DNA from: Chiridota heheva
Lineage: Eukaryota > Echinodermata > Holothuroidea > Apodida > Chiridotidae
Reading direction: 5' to 3'
DNA: 64,000 bases
NCBI GenBank assembly: GCA_020152595.1
Contig: JAIGNY010002242.1
Location: 386,501 to 450,500, forward strand
Made by a program: the position numbers and the translations under genes
Notes under the pieces: model-generated
Databases searched by the model: none
The model's input: the letters and a program-made list of their open reading frames with translations, nothing else
Told to the model about the DNA's origin: nothing
Shown: piece after piece, positions 1 to 12,479 of the stretch
Layout of the letters: the number at the start of each line of letters is the position of its first letter
Position numbering within the stretch: position 1 is the first letter of the stretch

Positions 1-2440
1 AAATTACATGTAAATGCAACTCATTCAGATGTATTTTGTACCTTAATTGTATTACTGAATAAATCAACCATGCAATTAAAGAAAGTTTCATGAACAACGA
101 ATTGTTTATATCAATTTATTTATGCAAAAGAACTTGAACAATGAAGTATACAAAATGTTGTTTTTCAGTATGTTCATTACGAGAAGCTTCCCCAAAATAG
201 GCCTATAAATACATGCTACCTAGTTTTCCTATTCTGAAAATCCAAGGGAAACATTCCACTTTCATGTTTTGATATTTACAATATAGTTTCAAAGTCGTCA
301 TTACTCTGTGGTTGTATAATTCATTTATAAAAGCATTGGGATATTTAGGTATACCTATAATATTACATGGACTTTTCACACAATGTTCGGCATTTTCGTT
401 AGTGTAATAATCAACGATAAGACCACATCATTTAAATATTTGTGTGCAGAGCTAGAGCTGAGCTTGGGCTCATTAACATAATCACGCCAAAGTTGATAAA
501 CTTGATTGGTTACAATATAACTGTCCATCTGTAGAGACCTGTTGTGTTCATGCCAAATAAGGAAGTTTCAGGGTGTTAACTTTAAGTCTGTGGAAGATTT
601 TAGAGGGAAAAACTTCTAATACATGTGGAAACTAACTCCATGATGATATTAGGCTTCAGCATCCGGGCCGGGCAGTCAGGCTTTGACTTTACTATGGTTA
701 ATTGTATACATAAAACATTGAGGACAAATTTCAAATGCCTGGTACGAAAAGCTGATGTTCGGGTCACGGCGACATGATTTTTTTAAACAACATCATCACA
801 CTTAATAACCATATGAAATAGCATTGTTCATGGCCATTCAAAAAACAAACAAAGAAATGTTGTAAAATAAAAATCCCCTGTAATATCATAATTATCAATA
901 ATATTTTGTATGAAAAAGAATTCAATTGCCAGCGCAATTGGGAAGAACACAATTAAAGGCCCTGTATCGAACATTTACTGTACATTAATAGTGCTATGCA
1001 AATTACCTACTCCCATCCCTGCAAATAAGTCGAGTATTAAAGCCCTCCATGTACGCGCAAAGAAGTTGCGCTATTTTATCTAGATCAGGGGAAATCCAGT
1101 GATAAATCACGTTCCAGAACACATAATCTATGAATGTGCATGCCCTGAGCCCTAGTCTCTGGATCTGGCAAACCTTCACAAACTTTTGCAAACTTTTTGT
1201 AAACCCCGTGAGTGTATACATTCTTGTTACATCTAACACTAACAGTGCATGAATATGTATACAGAAATGTGTACGTGTATGCTGGATCGGTAAACTTATG
1301 TAATGAAAACATGGTACACGGACCGAATAGGATTTAAATCGGAAATATTGCAAACATTATAGCGTAAATATCAACATGTAAAGTCAGCTAGAACTTGTAG
1401 GTATGCTGTCTTGTCTATTTCTGTCATAATTCTAGATCATTTTATCTGATTTTTGGACTAGCCCGGCGGGCATTCAGGACTGAAATTCCACTAGTCTGAC
1501 AGCCATTTTAGCTAGCCCCGGACTGTCGGACTTATGCTAATTTCGACACTGTCTAAATCAAAATCCCTGTTCACACACACACAGCAAGTCTGCAATACCT
1601 CGCGCTTGAGATATCCACGGGTGTCTAATACATGCGCAGTTCCGATTTAACGTGGGATTCCCCTCAAATATTGCATGACCCACTCAATGATTCTTAACCC
1701 TCCATTTGGAATGTAAAAAAAGTTAGTACGGTATCCCCATGACCTTATTAGGAGTAACAGCGTGGCTGTGATCGAAAAATTTGTATGTGGGCCGGTCAGT
1801 GGTTGGGAGATATGTACTGTGATTTGATAATGGATGATTATGGGCGGAAATTTCTTGTGTGTGTATTTGATGGCTTATGTTAATGAGCGCTAGCCTGGGC
1901 CTAGCGCCTTCATGAGCACAAGCTAGCTGCTTTCCATGCATCTGATCCCAGGTACCGTGAAAATGTTTAGTGTTATGAATATGGACCCCAGATCAAATGT
2001 GAAGGCAATAACTTTAGTAGGTAAAGATTGACACACGAAGAAGGTTGGGTAGATGGTTTTGTGAATTTATGCAAACTTTAAAAAACAAACATAAAAATTG
2101 AAATAACATTCGTTTACACGAAGCATTTCCTAAACGGATAATAGAACGAACAGTTGAACGGATAACCGTCACAACCTTACTAGCAGCCTTGGGATGCCCC
2201 ATTGAATACTCCAGGAGGTGGGAGGGAAGGGGGCACTTCCATATGTGAGGTATATGTGCCACCCGAGCAGGTGCCTTTTTGTACCATTTTCGTAGTTCAG
2301 GTGTCTTTTGTTACTAAAAAAAAAAACCTATAAAAACAATTGTTCTTTTTTTCCATCATTTTCGTAGTGCATATCCCAAAAAATAAGGTTTTACTGTGTT
2401 CATTTTGTACTGCTGATCCATTTTTACAATATATTCATTG
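1..2440. other. AT-rich stretch, no gene seen
   Basis: I read both strands and see no exon with splice signals, no transposon domain and no long array. The open frames here (up to 116 codons) have no protein-like periodicity and overlap one another in several frames, so I treat them as chance. Confidence 0.5.
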
Positions 2441-2444
2441 AATA

Positions 2445-2552
2445 CTCATACTGCAGGTATCAAAGTTGACTTCTTTCATACTGTGGGTATCAAAATTGTT
2501 AAAATTTCATAATGCAGTTGCCAAAACTTTTTTCATACTGTGGGTATGTTTT
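2445..2552. repeat. Short degenerate tandem repeat
   Basis: Three spaced copies of tcatactg(t/c)(g/a)ggtat, each followed by caaa- or t-rich spacers, recur at about 35-45 bp intervals. It is a small, decayed local tandem repeat. No function can be inferred. Confidence 0.5.
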
Positions 2553-2853
2553 TCGGTTGGTGGGCTGTACACCCCTACCAATTTTAGTATGAAGTGCCAC
2601 CCCCCCCCCTCCCTGGGTGATTACTACCCATAGATAATTCTTCCACATGTCCACAAACACTATAAAAAAGTTTGGAAACAAAACTTTTATTTCTGGCAAT
2701 CTGCTGCACATACTGCACATTAGTAACAACTCCAGCTTACGCAATGCAACGTGCATTCACCAACCCAACAATTTTTTTTCCTTGGATCCCAATTAGATAG
2801 TGCATTTAAGCTTAAAATTCTCACCCCCGTGATAGATAGTGCACCTAAGTATA

Positions 2854-2882
2854 ACCAAAGAGCTACCACACAGCTCTTTGGT
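2854..2882. other. Perfect 11-bp-arm hairpin
   Basis: The arms ACCAAAGAGCT and AGCTCTTTGGT are exact reverse complements separated by a 7-base loop (accacac). Flanking words 'acccccgtgat' and 'gcccccgtgat' occur on both sides of the hairpin. It may be the core of a small foldback element. No coding sequence is attached. Confidence 0.6.
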
Positions 2883-2889
2883 ATAACGT

Positions 2890-4600
2890 TCTAGCCCCCG
2901 TGATGCAATGTAGCATAATTAGACTAACTGACACTTGAGACTTATTGTACAAGCGAAAATGATCAAACAAATGATCACATGTTCTTCTAGGTTATGTCAT
3001 GACCTATTAAGAACTCATACTCCAATCCAATATGATACAGCATGGCCTGCATAAGATTCCGAGAATTTGTATATTCATAGAAGAATGTCCGAATTCTGAT
3101 TGGAAAATACTGCGATACGATTAACAACAAGACACATTTATTTCTATACATGTAACTAATAGACCTGCACGTGAATGGAGACCTTCATACCACAGCTAAA
3201 AGAGCTATTTTTAGCGCCATTACGTATTGAAATCTGACACTTTTGTAGACAAAAAGTTTACCTTTCCGGAGCTTTAATTCAAAAACAACTAGGAATATCT
3301 TGATTAAAATACAAGTTTTATAAAGCATACAAAAATTTCGCTTGAGCCAGAATTTCAAGAGCAAAACTGTTAAAACCTAGGAGATGCATTTTAACACAAA
3401 ACTTTGTACAGGCACATTTGGGAGCTCACATACAATTTGCTAAGCTCCACTCATTATACTCTGTGTAATGGGTGGAGCTAAAAATAAAAATGTATTACCT
3501 ACAATCTCTATAATACAAATAATACGATATGAATACATCATGATTGAAAATTAAACTGAATTACATTGTATTCCGTACTTAAACTGGGACTTGTTTCCGT
3601 AAGGAGCTATAAAAACATTTTATTTTTACAACGTAGGCCGCATACCCAAGTAAAATCAATTCTTCGGCACTCTGCAGATAAGATTTTTAGTTCTATTGAT
3701 TTGAAACATTTAACAATGATAAGCAAGATTTTTGGTCACTCATAATCGTATAAAACGGCAAAACACATCTGTATTTGAACATTGTTTGTACTTTCTATTT
3801 GCGAAACAATATGCAGAGTGGACGGAATGCAGAGATATTATTATCAATTTATGCATACCAACACGCTATCACTTAACGGGTCCGCAAAAAATATATATAA
3901 ACTCGCTCCACTTGAAACCAATGAAATCATTTGAGCTTGTACCCTTAATCCAATCACACGTGCCATGGGTCAATTACATGCTGTACACACGTGATTGGAA
4001 TGAAAGATTCCTTCGCTAGTGCTTTTATAAGTAAACATAGAGAATGAAAGAAATTTTCTAAAACAAAATGCATGCAGTCCTTCGTTCTTTTTAATTCTGA
4101 ACAAATTTGACCAGGACAGTTGTTCAAAAAGTATATTTTACACATGAAAATGAGATCGAAAAGGATTAAAAAAAATGTTGAGAGGATGAGTGGTCATTTT
4201 CTCTTGCGATCTAATTGTGAATCATATACCAGCTTCCTGGTGTGTGATACTAATAGCTCGGGGATAATTTATCTTCGGTTTGCATCATGATATTCCATAA
4301 CGATCACGCAATTTACCATGCTATTTGTAGCAAAAGTTTTTCCTAGATTCAAACTTTAAAAACTTTCGAAAATATGATACACAGCATCAAGGAACAAATT
4401 ATCAGCCGTTTTCGCTTATCGGTGAGTGTCCAAGGCGCGTGAAAACAAATTATCCCCTTGTGCTGATTTACATACAGTGGGAATAAAGTTAAACTTTTTT
4501 GACCAATTACGGCACTGAAGTCACGCTCATGAGTCATGATATTCATTCACAAGTTTCATATCCAGGGGCAGTCGCACCCATACACAATAATGTGTTGTAA
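2890..4600. other. AT-rich stretch, no supported gene
   Basis: The longest open frame is 95 codons on the plus strand (3732-4019). It has no recognisable domain and lacks convincing splice sites, so it is not called. No tandem array or inverted-repeat element was seen. Confidence 0.45.
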
Positions 4601-5249
4601 CTTATAGTTGATGTTTGTTTGTTTGTTTGATGAGGGCTTAACGCCACCACGAGAACGAGGGTCAAGATGTGTCTGAGAGGTTAGATCATTCTAGAGGTAG
4701 GAAGGAAAGAAAACGGGGCAATTGAGAGAAATACAAGAACAAAAAGTCCGAAAGCTGGGACCGAGAGAGGAGGTGCATGGGTGAAAGAAACAAAGTAAAG
4801 AGAGGGGATGGAAGAGGAGAACTAAATATGATTGTAGAGGGAAGCATGATGAAGGAAGGAGATAATTTTATCTGGAGGGTTTTTCTGGAAGAACTCAGCA
4901 ATTGAGTTGTGGGAGCAAAGGAAGCTCTGGGAAGGTTGTACAGGGGGCAAGCAAGGAGAACGTGATGGACTGTGAATGTGGAATGGCAATTATTGCAGAG
5001 GGGTTGGGGGAGCCAATAAGGAGGTGGGAGTGAGTGAGGTGGGTGTGACCAATTCTAAGACAGGTAATATGAACGTTGTCGACACGATAGAGGTTGTTGA
5101 TGGTGGGTTTGATCAAGATGGTGGGTTTGATCAAGATGGTGGGTTTGATCGGGATGGTAGCCTGGATGACGTGGAGTTTGTTATCAACTTAGGAGTCCCA
5201 TGAGGTTTGCCAGCGGTCACAAACAAGGGAAGCAACAAACGGTTTGATG

Positions 5250-5771
5250 TCAGAAAGGGTTTTGGGAAAAGGGATAGGGGTAAGTTAAGGGCAAACTTAG
5301 CGGCTGCATCAGCCCTGTCATTGCCAGGGATGCCAACATGGCTGGGTATCCAGAAGAAAAGAATACTTTTCTCGCAGAGTGTGGGCGAAAGGAGTTTTCT
5401 CCGGAGGAGGTGGGATGTGAAGTTATCCCATTTGAGATTGAGTAAAGAAGTAAGACAGCCTTGGAGTCGGAGAAGATGGCAAAGTGGCTGAGCGGAGAGT
5501 ACTCGATAAAGTTGAGGTAAAGAAGGATGGCTTTTTCCTCGGCTGAAAAGATGGACGAGTAGTCGGGAAGTCTGCTACTGAGGGTTATGTCTTGGATGAC
5601 AGCAGCAGCAGTGGTATTGTTGCCTTCCTTGGAGCCATCAGTATGGATGGAGGTGTAATTTGAGAGTTGGTCTTTGATTTGATTGTGGAGATTGATGAAG
5701 AGGTTAGGGTGGGGTTGGGTTTTGTGATGAGTGGGGAGGCCCAAGTGGATAGAAGGGAGGGGGTGGCCCAA
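5250..5771 (-). pseudogene. RNase H domain of the I-like LINE
   Basis: The minus-strand frame contains HTDGSKEG, SAEEKAIL and FSDSKAVL, which hold three of the four catalytic carboxylates of type I RNase H (D-E-D). The last motif, PGNDRADAA, is present at about 5300-5330 but lies in another frame, so there is a frameshift between them. RNase H follows RT, as in I-clade LINEs. Its role is to degrade the RNA strand of the RNA-DNA hybrid during insertion. It is non-functional here. Confidence 0.85.
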
Positions 5772-5899
5772 GGAGGAAAAGCGGGCCAGGAGAAGGTGCA
5801 GAGAGTGGCAGGGTTGATGCCGAGATGGAAGAGGTCTGATTTAATGCGTAAGCTAAAGGGAGGGATAGGGTTTTAGTCCTATCAAAGAGGGTGGAGAAA

Positions 5900-7433
5900 T
5901 TAGGGGAACCTAATAAGGTTGTAAACAGGGTTTTGGGTGTTGGTGGGGACTCTAAGTGCATAGGAGAGGCTAAGCTTTTTACATCTAAGTAGAAAGGGGG
6001 GTTCGTTGGCTTCAACATGAAAGTTGGTGATTGGGGAGGTCCCGTAGGCACCCAAGCAGAGCCCGAGGGCTTCATTTTGGATGGTATTGATGTGGTTGAG
6101 GTATGAGTTGTGAGCGACACAGTAGACAATATTGCCGTAGTTAAGCTTGGCATGAATGGTGAGCCTGAAGATTTTGAGAAGAGCATGGCGGTTCGCACCC
6201 CAAGTGGTGTTGGAGAGGAGGCGGAGATAGTTGAGGGAGCTGTTGCATTTCAGTTTCAGGTTGGTGATGTGCTGCTTGTAGGAGAGTTTGGGGTCTAGAG
6301 TTAAACCCAGGAACTTAGTGTGTTCAACTTTAGCGATGTGATTGCCATTGAGCACGAGGTTCGGGTTGGGGTGGAGGTTGTTGAAATGACAGAAGTGCAT
6401 GCAGACTGTCTTGTCTTTGGAGAATTTAAAACCGTTATTGTTGCACCAAACTTGCAGCTGGTTGAGACTGAATTGGAGTCTATTTTTGACAAGAGAAAAG
6501 CTAAGGGAGTAGTAGAACATGATGAAGTCGTCCACGTAGAAGGTACGCTTGATGTTGGGGCCAAGGTTGTCCACGATGTCATTAATGCTTAGGTTGAAAA
6601 GAGTGGGAGAGAGGATGCTGCCTTAGGGGACGCCCTCTTCTTGGGGGTAGGGGTTACAGAGGGTGTGGCCAATACGAACTTGAAACTGCCTGGGTGAGGC
6701 CAATGGTGTAAAGTTTGCGGATAATACCATATTTCCAAGTAGTGTCGAAAGCTTTCTCGAGGTTGAAAAAATGGCAATGAGGTGTTCCTTTTTTGCAAAG
6801 GATTCCTGGATAGCGGACTCGAGAGTAATTAAGTGGTCTAGGGTATTGCGACGTTCCTGGAAGCTCCTTTGGTGAGGGGAGAGGATTCTGTTGGTCTCAA
6901 GGAACCAGTTTAGTCTGGTTAATGATCCTTTCCATAATTTACAGAGACAGCAGGTGAGGGCGATGGGGCGGTAGCTGGAGGGGTCGGTACTGTCCTTCCC
7001 CGGTTTAGGGACGGGGGTGACAATGGCTGTCCTCCAGATAGAGGGAAGGAGTGTGAGGACCAAATGTGGTTGAAGATGAGATGGTGAGTAGGGTAGTGGT
7101 GGCCTTGTTGGGGAGGTGTTTCAGGAATTGGTAGGGGATGTTATCTGGGCCCTTGGAGGTGCAGCCATCGTTGTGCATGGCTTGGTTTAATTCAGGAAGA
7201 GTGAGAGGGGTGTTGTAATGCTTGGAGTTGTCAGAGGGAAAGGTGATACTCTGGGGATCATCGCGAGCATTTTTGGCTTTGAAAGCATTGGGGTAGTTGG
7301 CTGAGGACGAGATGTTGCTGAAAGAGGCGGCGAGGTGGTTAACGATGTCCTTTTTTGCGGTGAGAAGGTCACCAGCCCAGGAGAGATGGGAGATGGGAGA
7401 CTTACCCACCCTGCCGTGGACGCTGTTAATCAT
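5900..7433 (-). pseudogene. Reverse transcriptase domain of the I-like LINE
   Basis: Family motifs are readable across frames on the minus strand. IVTPVPKPGKDSTDPSSYRP is RT motif 1/2 (about 7.0 kb). GNMVLSANF is the out-of-frame shadow of the motif A region. GVP-stop-GSIL is motif B (about 6.62 kb), with TAA at 6623-6625 where the family has CAA (Gln). FYVDDF is motif C (Asp-Asp codons at 6527-6532). KFLGLTLDPKLSYKQHI is the thumb. Near 6762 a one-base deletion shifts the frame, and the restored frame reads FNLEKAFDT, so the first catalytic Asp is Asn. The enzyme would have copied the element RNA at a nicked chromosomal target. The nonsense codon and the ORF downstream of it are in the same frame, so that lesion is a single substitution. 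Confidence 0.85.
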
Positions 7434-7809
7434 TCTCCAAATCTTCTTAGTGGGGGTGTTCGTGGTAAGAGAAGAGATGAAGTAGTTCCAAGTGTTGGTT
7501 TTACTGTCCTTGATAGTGCGCCTGGCCTTGGCACGGCTGATGCAAAAGAGGTTGAGGTTGTGGGTGGCTGGGCTAGTTTTGAAGTTCCTAAGGGCCCTTT
7601 TCCTGTTCTTGATGGCAATTTTGCAGTATCACAGAGAACCAGGGGTTGGGTTGGTGATTAGGGGGTTTGGGAATTGAGCAGGTGGTGATGTTGATAAGGA
7701 TATTACTGAAGTTTGATATGGGATCCTCACCCTCGAGGAGATAATGTAGTCTTGCACAGTGCATGTAGGGCGGGGTTAGTTGTGAATTTTTGAGTGAATG
7801 GTCTTGTGA

Positions 7810-9740
7810 TTTGCAATATAATCACAGGGATTTATTAAAGGATTTACAAAGTATTTTACACGACAAAAGGACTTGGAAGAGAATGTTAAGAACTTAAAAT
7901 AAACAGGATTTAAAGAAATGAAGGTACAATTGTTGTGTTCAGGGAAATATTAGCCCATGAAGAAGAGACACTATCGAGCAGATACGAGCCTGTTATTACA
8001 GGTACATGTAATATTTATGACTATGCACTGCATTTCCAAACACTCTCATTTCTCAATCTTATTATTAATTTAATCTGCATAAATATCACATAGTTTCACA
8101 AATATATCCAAAGATACTTCAAACTACATTCTTACACAAAGCATAAACTTTCTTTTTATTAAAATAAAATGGGATTTTTACCATCTTTTTTTGTTTTGTT
8201 TTTACAGTGATTTGTTTTTTCCGGTACCTCCGGTTTTCGTTTTTTAAAATAAAACATGAATCAGACTGAAACCGTGGTTTTGCAAAACCAGTTTTAGTAA
8301 CAAAACCGGTAGACCGTGCAAGCTTACCCATGACCACTTGAAATTGAACTCTCTCTTGATAGTCTGCTTACTTTTTACTCCTGGAAATACCCCTGTATAA
8401 TACCAAGTAACCAATGTCCTGTTTTCTCTTTTAGGAGTTCTTCTTGTTATTCATTTGAGACTATTCCTGTACATACCAAGAAATCAATGGGTGTTATTTT
8501 CTCTTTTGACACTGAGCTCTATTTTCAATCCTTATCATTCATTCGGAAATACCCTTCTATTATACCAAGAAAGTTAAGTCTGTGTTTTTCCTTTTGTGTT
8601 TTGTATTTGAAAGCTGGTCCACTATAACTGTACACACCAGATGTAAGTGACACACATCTAAGGTCTTCAATCAAACGAAGAAAACAAATACAGTGAAATC
8701 CCAAATTTCTTAATCTAAAGAACTATCTTTATGCTTCCATATATGCAAACTCATAAACCAAGCCAAAAGTATACAAATGAAAGTAAAATATCTGCCAGAC
8801 CTTATTAGACAGACAGTCAGTTATAAACCAAGCCAAAAGCATACAAATAAAAGTGAGATATCTGCCAGACCTTATTAAACAGCCAGTCAGTTTATCCATA
8901 CAGGAATTGTGAAAATCAATGAGACTTAAAAATATGAAATAAGTGACAGAAATTGGGATGGTTGGCATAAAGCAAGTGATTACCAGAAACAGTTCAGCTG
9001 AGAATTAGAATTCACTCTTTTCATTTGTTTTTTTGCCAGAATGACTCCTACTTAGAATATAGTAAGGAAATTAATTGGAAGTACAGTACGCTCAAGTCAA
9101 CAGATTCATCTCTTCATCATTAACAGGTTTACAACTAAGATTATGGCAACGCTTTTTATCAAATTTATGGGAAAATATGAACAATTTTTGCACTGTCTTT
9201 TATTTTATTGATTTCTTGTTATTGATTTTATTGAAGATTTGTTCTCAACAAAACCAACAATCATAAACAAAGGCCCTTTGCAAAAGTAGTATTAAAGATA
9301 AGATAATTACTTAGAGAGAACCTTTATCCATACTTTTAGTACTAAAATAAATGGTTTGTCATTGTTGCCATGAATGATAAGCAACTTATTATTATTAAAA
9401 ATAAATACTTTGCTATGAATGATAAGCAATAAATCATTATTAAAAATGAATACAAATTTGGAAGGGTAAATAGAAAAAAGAATGCTGAAAATATAATAAT
9501 TGCTATTTTTGATTCACGGATGATGAAATCAGTACAAAGTGTTACCAATAGTATAAGGGTATGCAAACATTGGAGATGGCACATGTGCTACACTGTACGA
9601 CAAAGACATAAGGTGTGTGATAGACCACCCAGTATAGCCTAATTAGAAAAGCAATGGGGGAGGGGGTAAATAAAACATATTACTGAAAAGATAATTCACA
9701 AATTAAAATGAAATGTAATAAACAATATACTTTCCTGTTG
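7810..9740. other. AT-rich stretch with one local duplication
   Basis: No gene or transposon protein was seen. The only structure I find is the 70-bp direct duplication at 8753-8892. Open frames here are short and low in complexity. Confidence 0.45.
8753..8892. repeat. 70-bp tandem duplication
   Basis: The block beginning taaaccaagccaaaag and ending near cagtcagtt occurs twice head to tail, with a 70-bp offset and few mismatches. It is a recent local duplication and is not coding. Confidence 0.8.
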
Positions 9741-9744
9741 AAAA

Positions 9745-10672
9745 ATCCTAGTATACACAAAATACAGCAATGCCAAAAATCCTAGTATACACACAATACA
9801 GCATTGTCAAAAATCCTAGTATACACACAATACAGCATTGCCAAAAAACCTAGTATGCACACAATACAGCATTGCCAAAAAACCTAGTATACACACAATA
9901 CAGCATTGTCAAAAATCCTAGTATACACACAATACAGCATTGCCAAAAAACCTAGTATACACACAATACAGCATTGCCAAAAAACCTAGTATGCACACAA
10001 TACAGCATTGCCAAAAAACCTCGTATACACACAATACAGCATTGCCAAAAATCATAGTATACACACAATACAGCATTGCCAAAAATCATAGTATACACAC
10101 AATACAGCAATGCCAAAAAACCTAGTATATACACAATACAGCAATGCCAAAAATCCTAGTATACACACAATGCAGCATTGCCAAAAATCAGAGTATACAC
10201 ACAATACAGCATTGTCAAAATTCCTAGTATATACACAAAATACAGCATTGCCAAAAATCCTTGTATACACACAATACAGCATTGCCAAAAAACCTAGTAT
10301 ATACACAATACAGCAATGCCAAAAATCATAGCATACACACAATACAGCATTGCCAAAAATCCTAGTATACACAAAATACAGCATTGCCAAAAATCCTAGT
10401 ATACACACAATACAGCATTGTCAAAAATCCTAGTATATACACAATACAGCATTGCCAAAAATCATAGTATACACACAATATAGCATTGCCAAAAATCATA
10501 GTATACACACAACACAGCATTGCCAAAAATCCTAGTATACACACAATACAGTATTGCCAAAAATCCTAGTATACACACAATACAGCATTGTCAAAAATCA
10601 TAGTATACACACAATACAGCATTGCCAAAAACTATAGTATACACACAATACAGCATTGCCAAAAAAAAGCTA
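9745..10672. repeat. 34-bp minisatellite, about 27 copies
   Basis: The unit is tcctagtatacacacaatac followed by agcattgccaaaaa (34 bp). Copies differ by single substitutions or one base of A-run length. Because 34 is not a multiple of three and the unit has few stops, overlapping open frames appear on both strands (up to 118 codons). These are shadows of the array. The first units are more diverged (acacaaaatacagcaatg), suggesting growth from one side. Confidence 0.95.
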
Positions 10673-10678
10673 ATATTT

Positions 10679-11035
10679 ACCTCCGCCAATGAAGTTGGAT
10701 GGAGCTAAAATTTTCGCCTGTGTTTGTTTGTTCATCTCTCATCAAGTTATCTTAAGAACTGATGATTGGATTTGAATTAAATTTGAAGTGGTTTTTTTAC
10801 TGCTTGTGGAACAAGTGCCCTTCTCCTGTTCCAATCACTTCTTCCATTAGCAGTAAGGGTCTGTGTCATAAAGGCTTTATGCGACTATCACCTGACCAAC
10901 AGCGGGGGAGGGGGGAGGGGGTAACCTCTAATCGGACAAAATATGTCACTTCACACAATTTTCTGGTGGACAACTAGGGGGGGGGGGCAAAGCAATCTCA
11001 TGGGAGAATGCCACACCTCCTTCATAGCGCTGCCC
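10679..11035 (+). mobile_element. cctccgcc-type dispersed repeat, copy 1
   Basis: It starts with acctccgccaatgaagttgg, followed by a gtttgtttgttcatct segment and the words 'aactgatgattggatttg'. The complement of that start, with the same internal words, forms the end of the copies at 12.5-13.05 and 32.6-33.1 kb. It abuts the end of the 34-bp array. Similar ggcggagg-ended hairpin repeats are common in marine invertebrate genomes (general knowledge, family name not assigned). The right boundary is uncertain. Confidence 0.55.
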
Positions 11036-11633
11036 TTGTTAAAGTGATGACCATAGTAATCACAATCCCTACTAAATTATTTTGAAAAGGAATTAAAATT
11101 GAGTTGTTTTAAATAGTGAAAGTTAAGTAACATTGACTTAGATATGACTAACAAAAGAACAATCATTTTTTTTTATCACACCATTCTTAAGCAATACATT
11201 GCTTTAATGCAAAAGTTCACACTATGATTTATGAACCCTGGGAATAAATGTTTTCAGCACTACGGGTGGAACCGTGGGTATGAAAGGAACATCTATGTCC
11301 AAGAAGGGATTCTAGCTTCTTCTGTTCAGTTCAACATATCACGGACAAATATCAAGGGCATGGGTATACTGTAAGCTACATTTGAATTTAGGTAAAACTG
11401 TGAAAGATATAATTTCATGTAAAAGATATGATGCAAACTTGAATGAAAGTAAACACCACATCTGTTCCTAACTTCCTTGTCAATATGGGATGAAGTGATG
11501 AGTGAATATACAAAATGTAAATGCAAAGGATATTGGAGGTAAAATACGACAGAAAAACTTTTATTTTTATTTCAAACTCATATCAACACTTTTGAACTTC
11601 GAAAGCATGTGTGTTTTTTTCTTCAAAGATACG

Positions 11634-12134
11634 CTACATTATTTTTCCTGAAATATTTATTTCTCCCGCAATAAACGTACTCCAACAACGATTTAAGCAT
11701 AACATGCACACTATATTATAGTACAAAAGACGCATTGTTGGCATAGAGTCACAAATGAATCCAACAGCCTTGCTGCCCTTAGTTGAAAAGGCAAACATTG
11801 AATGTATTTGCTTCTTTGAAAACAAAAATCTAAAAATTCCGCCTTGGCTGAACTTGTTTTCAAAGTCTTTGTTATATGATGAAAAGTTATTGGCACGTCT
11901 AATCACTAAAGCATACCGCACGTGTACAATACATGTGTACAGTAAGTGTGAGTGAAGTGTGGCATTTGAACTTGTCTGTGGTGTGTTGGTACAGTACAGT
12001 ACAGTTGAGAATGACACTGGGTTGAAATATTTTTTTGTACAGTACACTAGCTGCAAGCTAGTGGCGCACTTTCGAATCTTGTACAGCACGGCGATATGTC
12101 TTGAAAATATCAAAATGCTTGCAGGACACGGCAA
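11634..12134 (-). other. Unassigned 166-codon open frame
   Basis: This is the longest non-repetitive open frame outside arrays. The predicted peptide is rich in Cys, Tyr and Phe. It contains no domain I recognise, and shorter open frames overlap it on both strands. The surrounding DNA has cacgtgtac / catgtgtac palindromic words and a run of tacagtacagtacag on the plus strand, which resembles promoter-proximal or repeat sequence more than coding DNA. I do not call it a gene. An unspliced 5' exon is the only coding alternative I would consider. Confidence 0.15.
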
Positions 12135-12479
12135 TTCATTTGCTAATATTTCATTTATGCAACATTTTAAAGTGCGTTAAAACTATGGATCATTATTTTT
12201 GACAATTTTCTATCAGTCTTACTGGTAATTTGAAGACTTAATATATAGCTCCCTACTTAAGTTTCGTGACATTCCTTACTTATTTTTAAGGTTGGAAATC
12301 GCAATGGTTACGTTTTGTTTATTGTAGGGATAGAACTAGTGCCGCAAAAATTTACTGGAATTTTCGGCGTGTGATCATATTTTCGGCAATCGTGTACACG
12401 ATAAACCAAAAAAAAAAGGAACATTTATCGTTTACTGAATTAAATGAAAATTCACATCCCATCATTGTTGGAGCTTTAT

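Larger units (their letters stand above)
4609..7805 (-). mobile_element. I-like non-LTR retrotransposon, 5'-truncated, dead
   Basis: Reading the minus strand, the order is: endonuclease-RT linker (basic segment FKTSPATHNLNLF with RAKARRTIKDSK, about 7.4-7.6 kb), reverse transcriptase (about 7.2-5.9 kb), RNase H (about 5.75-5.3 kb), a C-terminal Cys/His region (RIGHTHLTHSHLL, about 5.05 kb), and a 3' tail. The tail is GGTGGCGTTAA followed by CAAACAAACAAAC, typical of I/Nimb-type LINEs that end in short tandem repeats instead of poly(A). ORF1 and most of the endonuclease are missing, so the copy is 5'-truncated near 7.8 kb, as usual for target-primed reverse transcription. Frameshifts and a nonsense codon show it is inactive. 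The clade is assigned from RT plus RNase H architecture. A jockey-superfamily relative is the alternative. Confidence 0.85.

Noticed and set aside
3732-4019. 95-codon plus-strand frame
   Set aside because: No recognisable motif, no supporting splice sites or promoter, and AT-rich surroundings.
5207-7677. Plus-strand frames across 5.0-7.7 kb
   Set aside because: They are antisense shadows of the minus-strand LINE coding sequence.
9745-10672. Direct repeats suggestive of a CRISPR array
   Set aside because: The 34-bp units are contiguous with no unique spacers, and the context is eukaryotic.
11634-12134. 166-codon minus-strand frame as a gene
   Set aside because: No domain, overlapping frames on both strands, low-complexity composition and no splice or conservation evidence.
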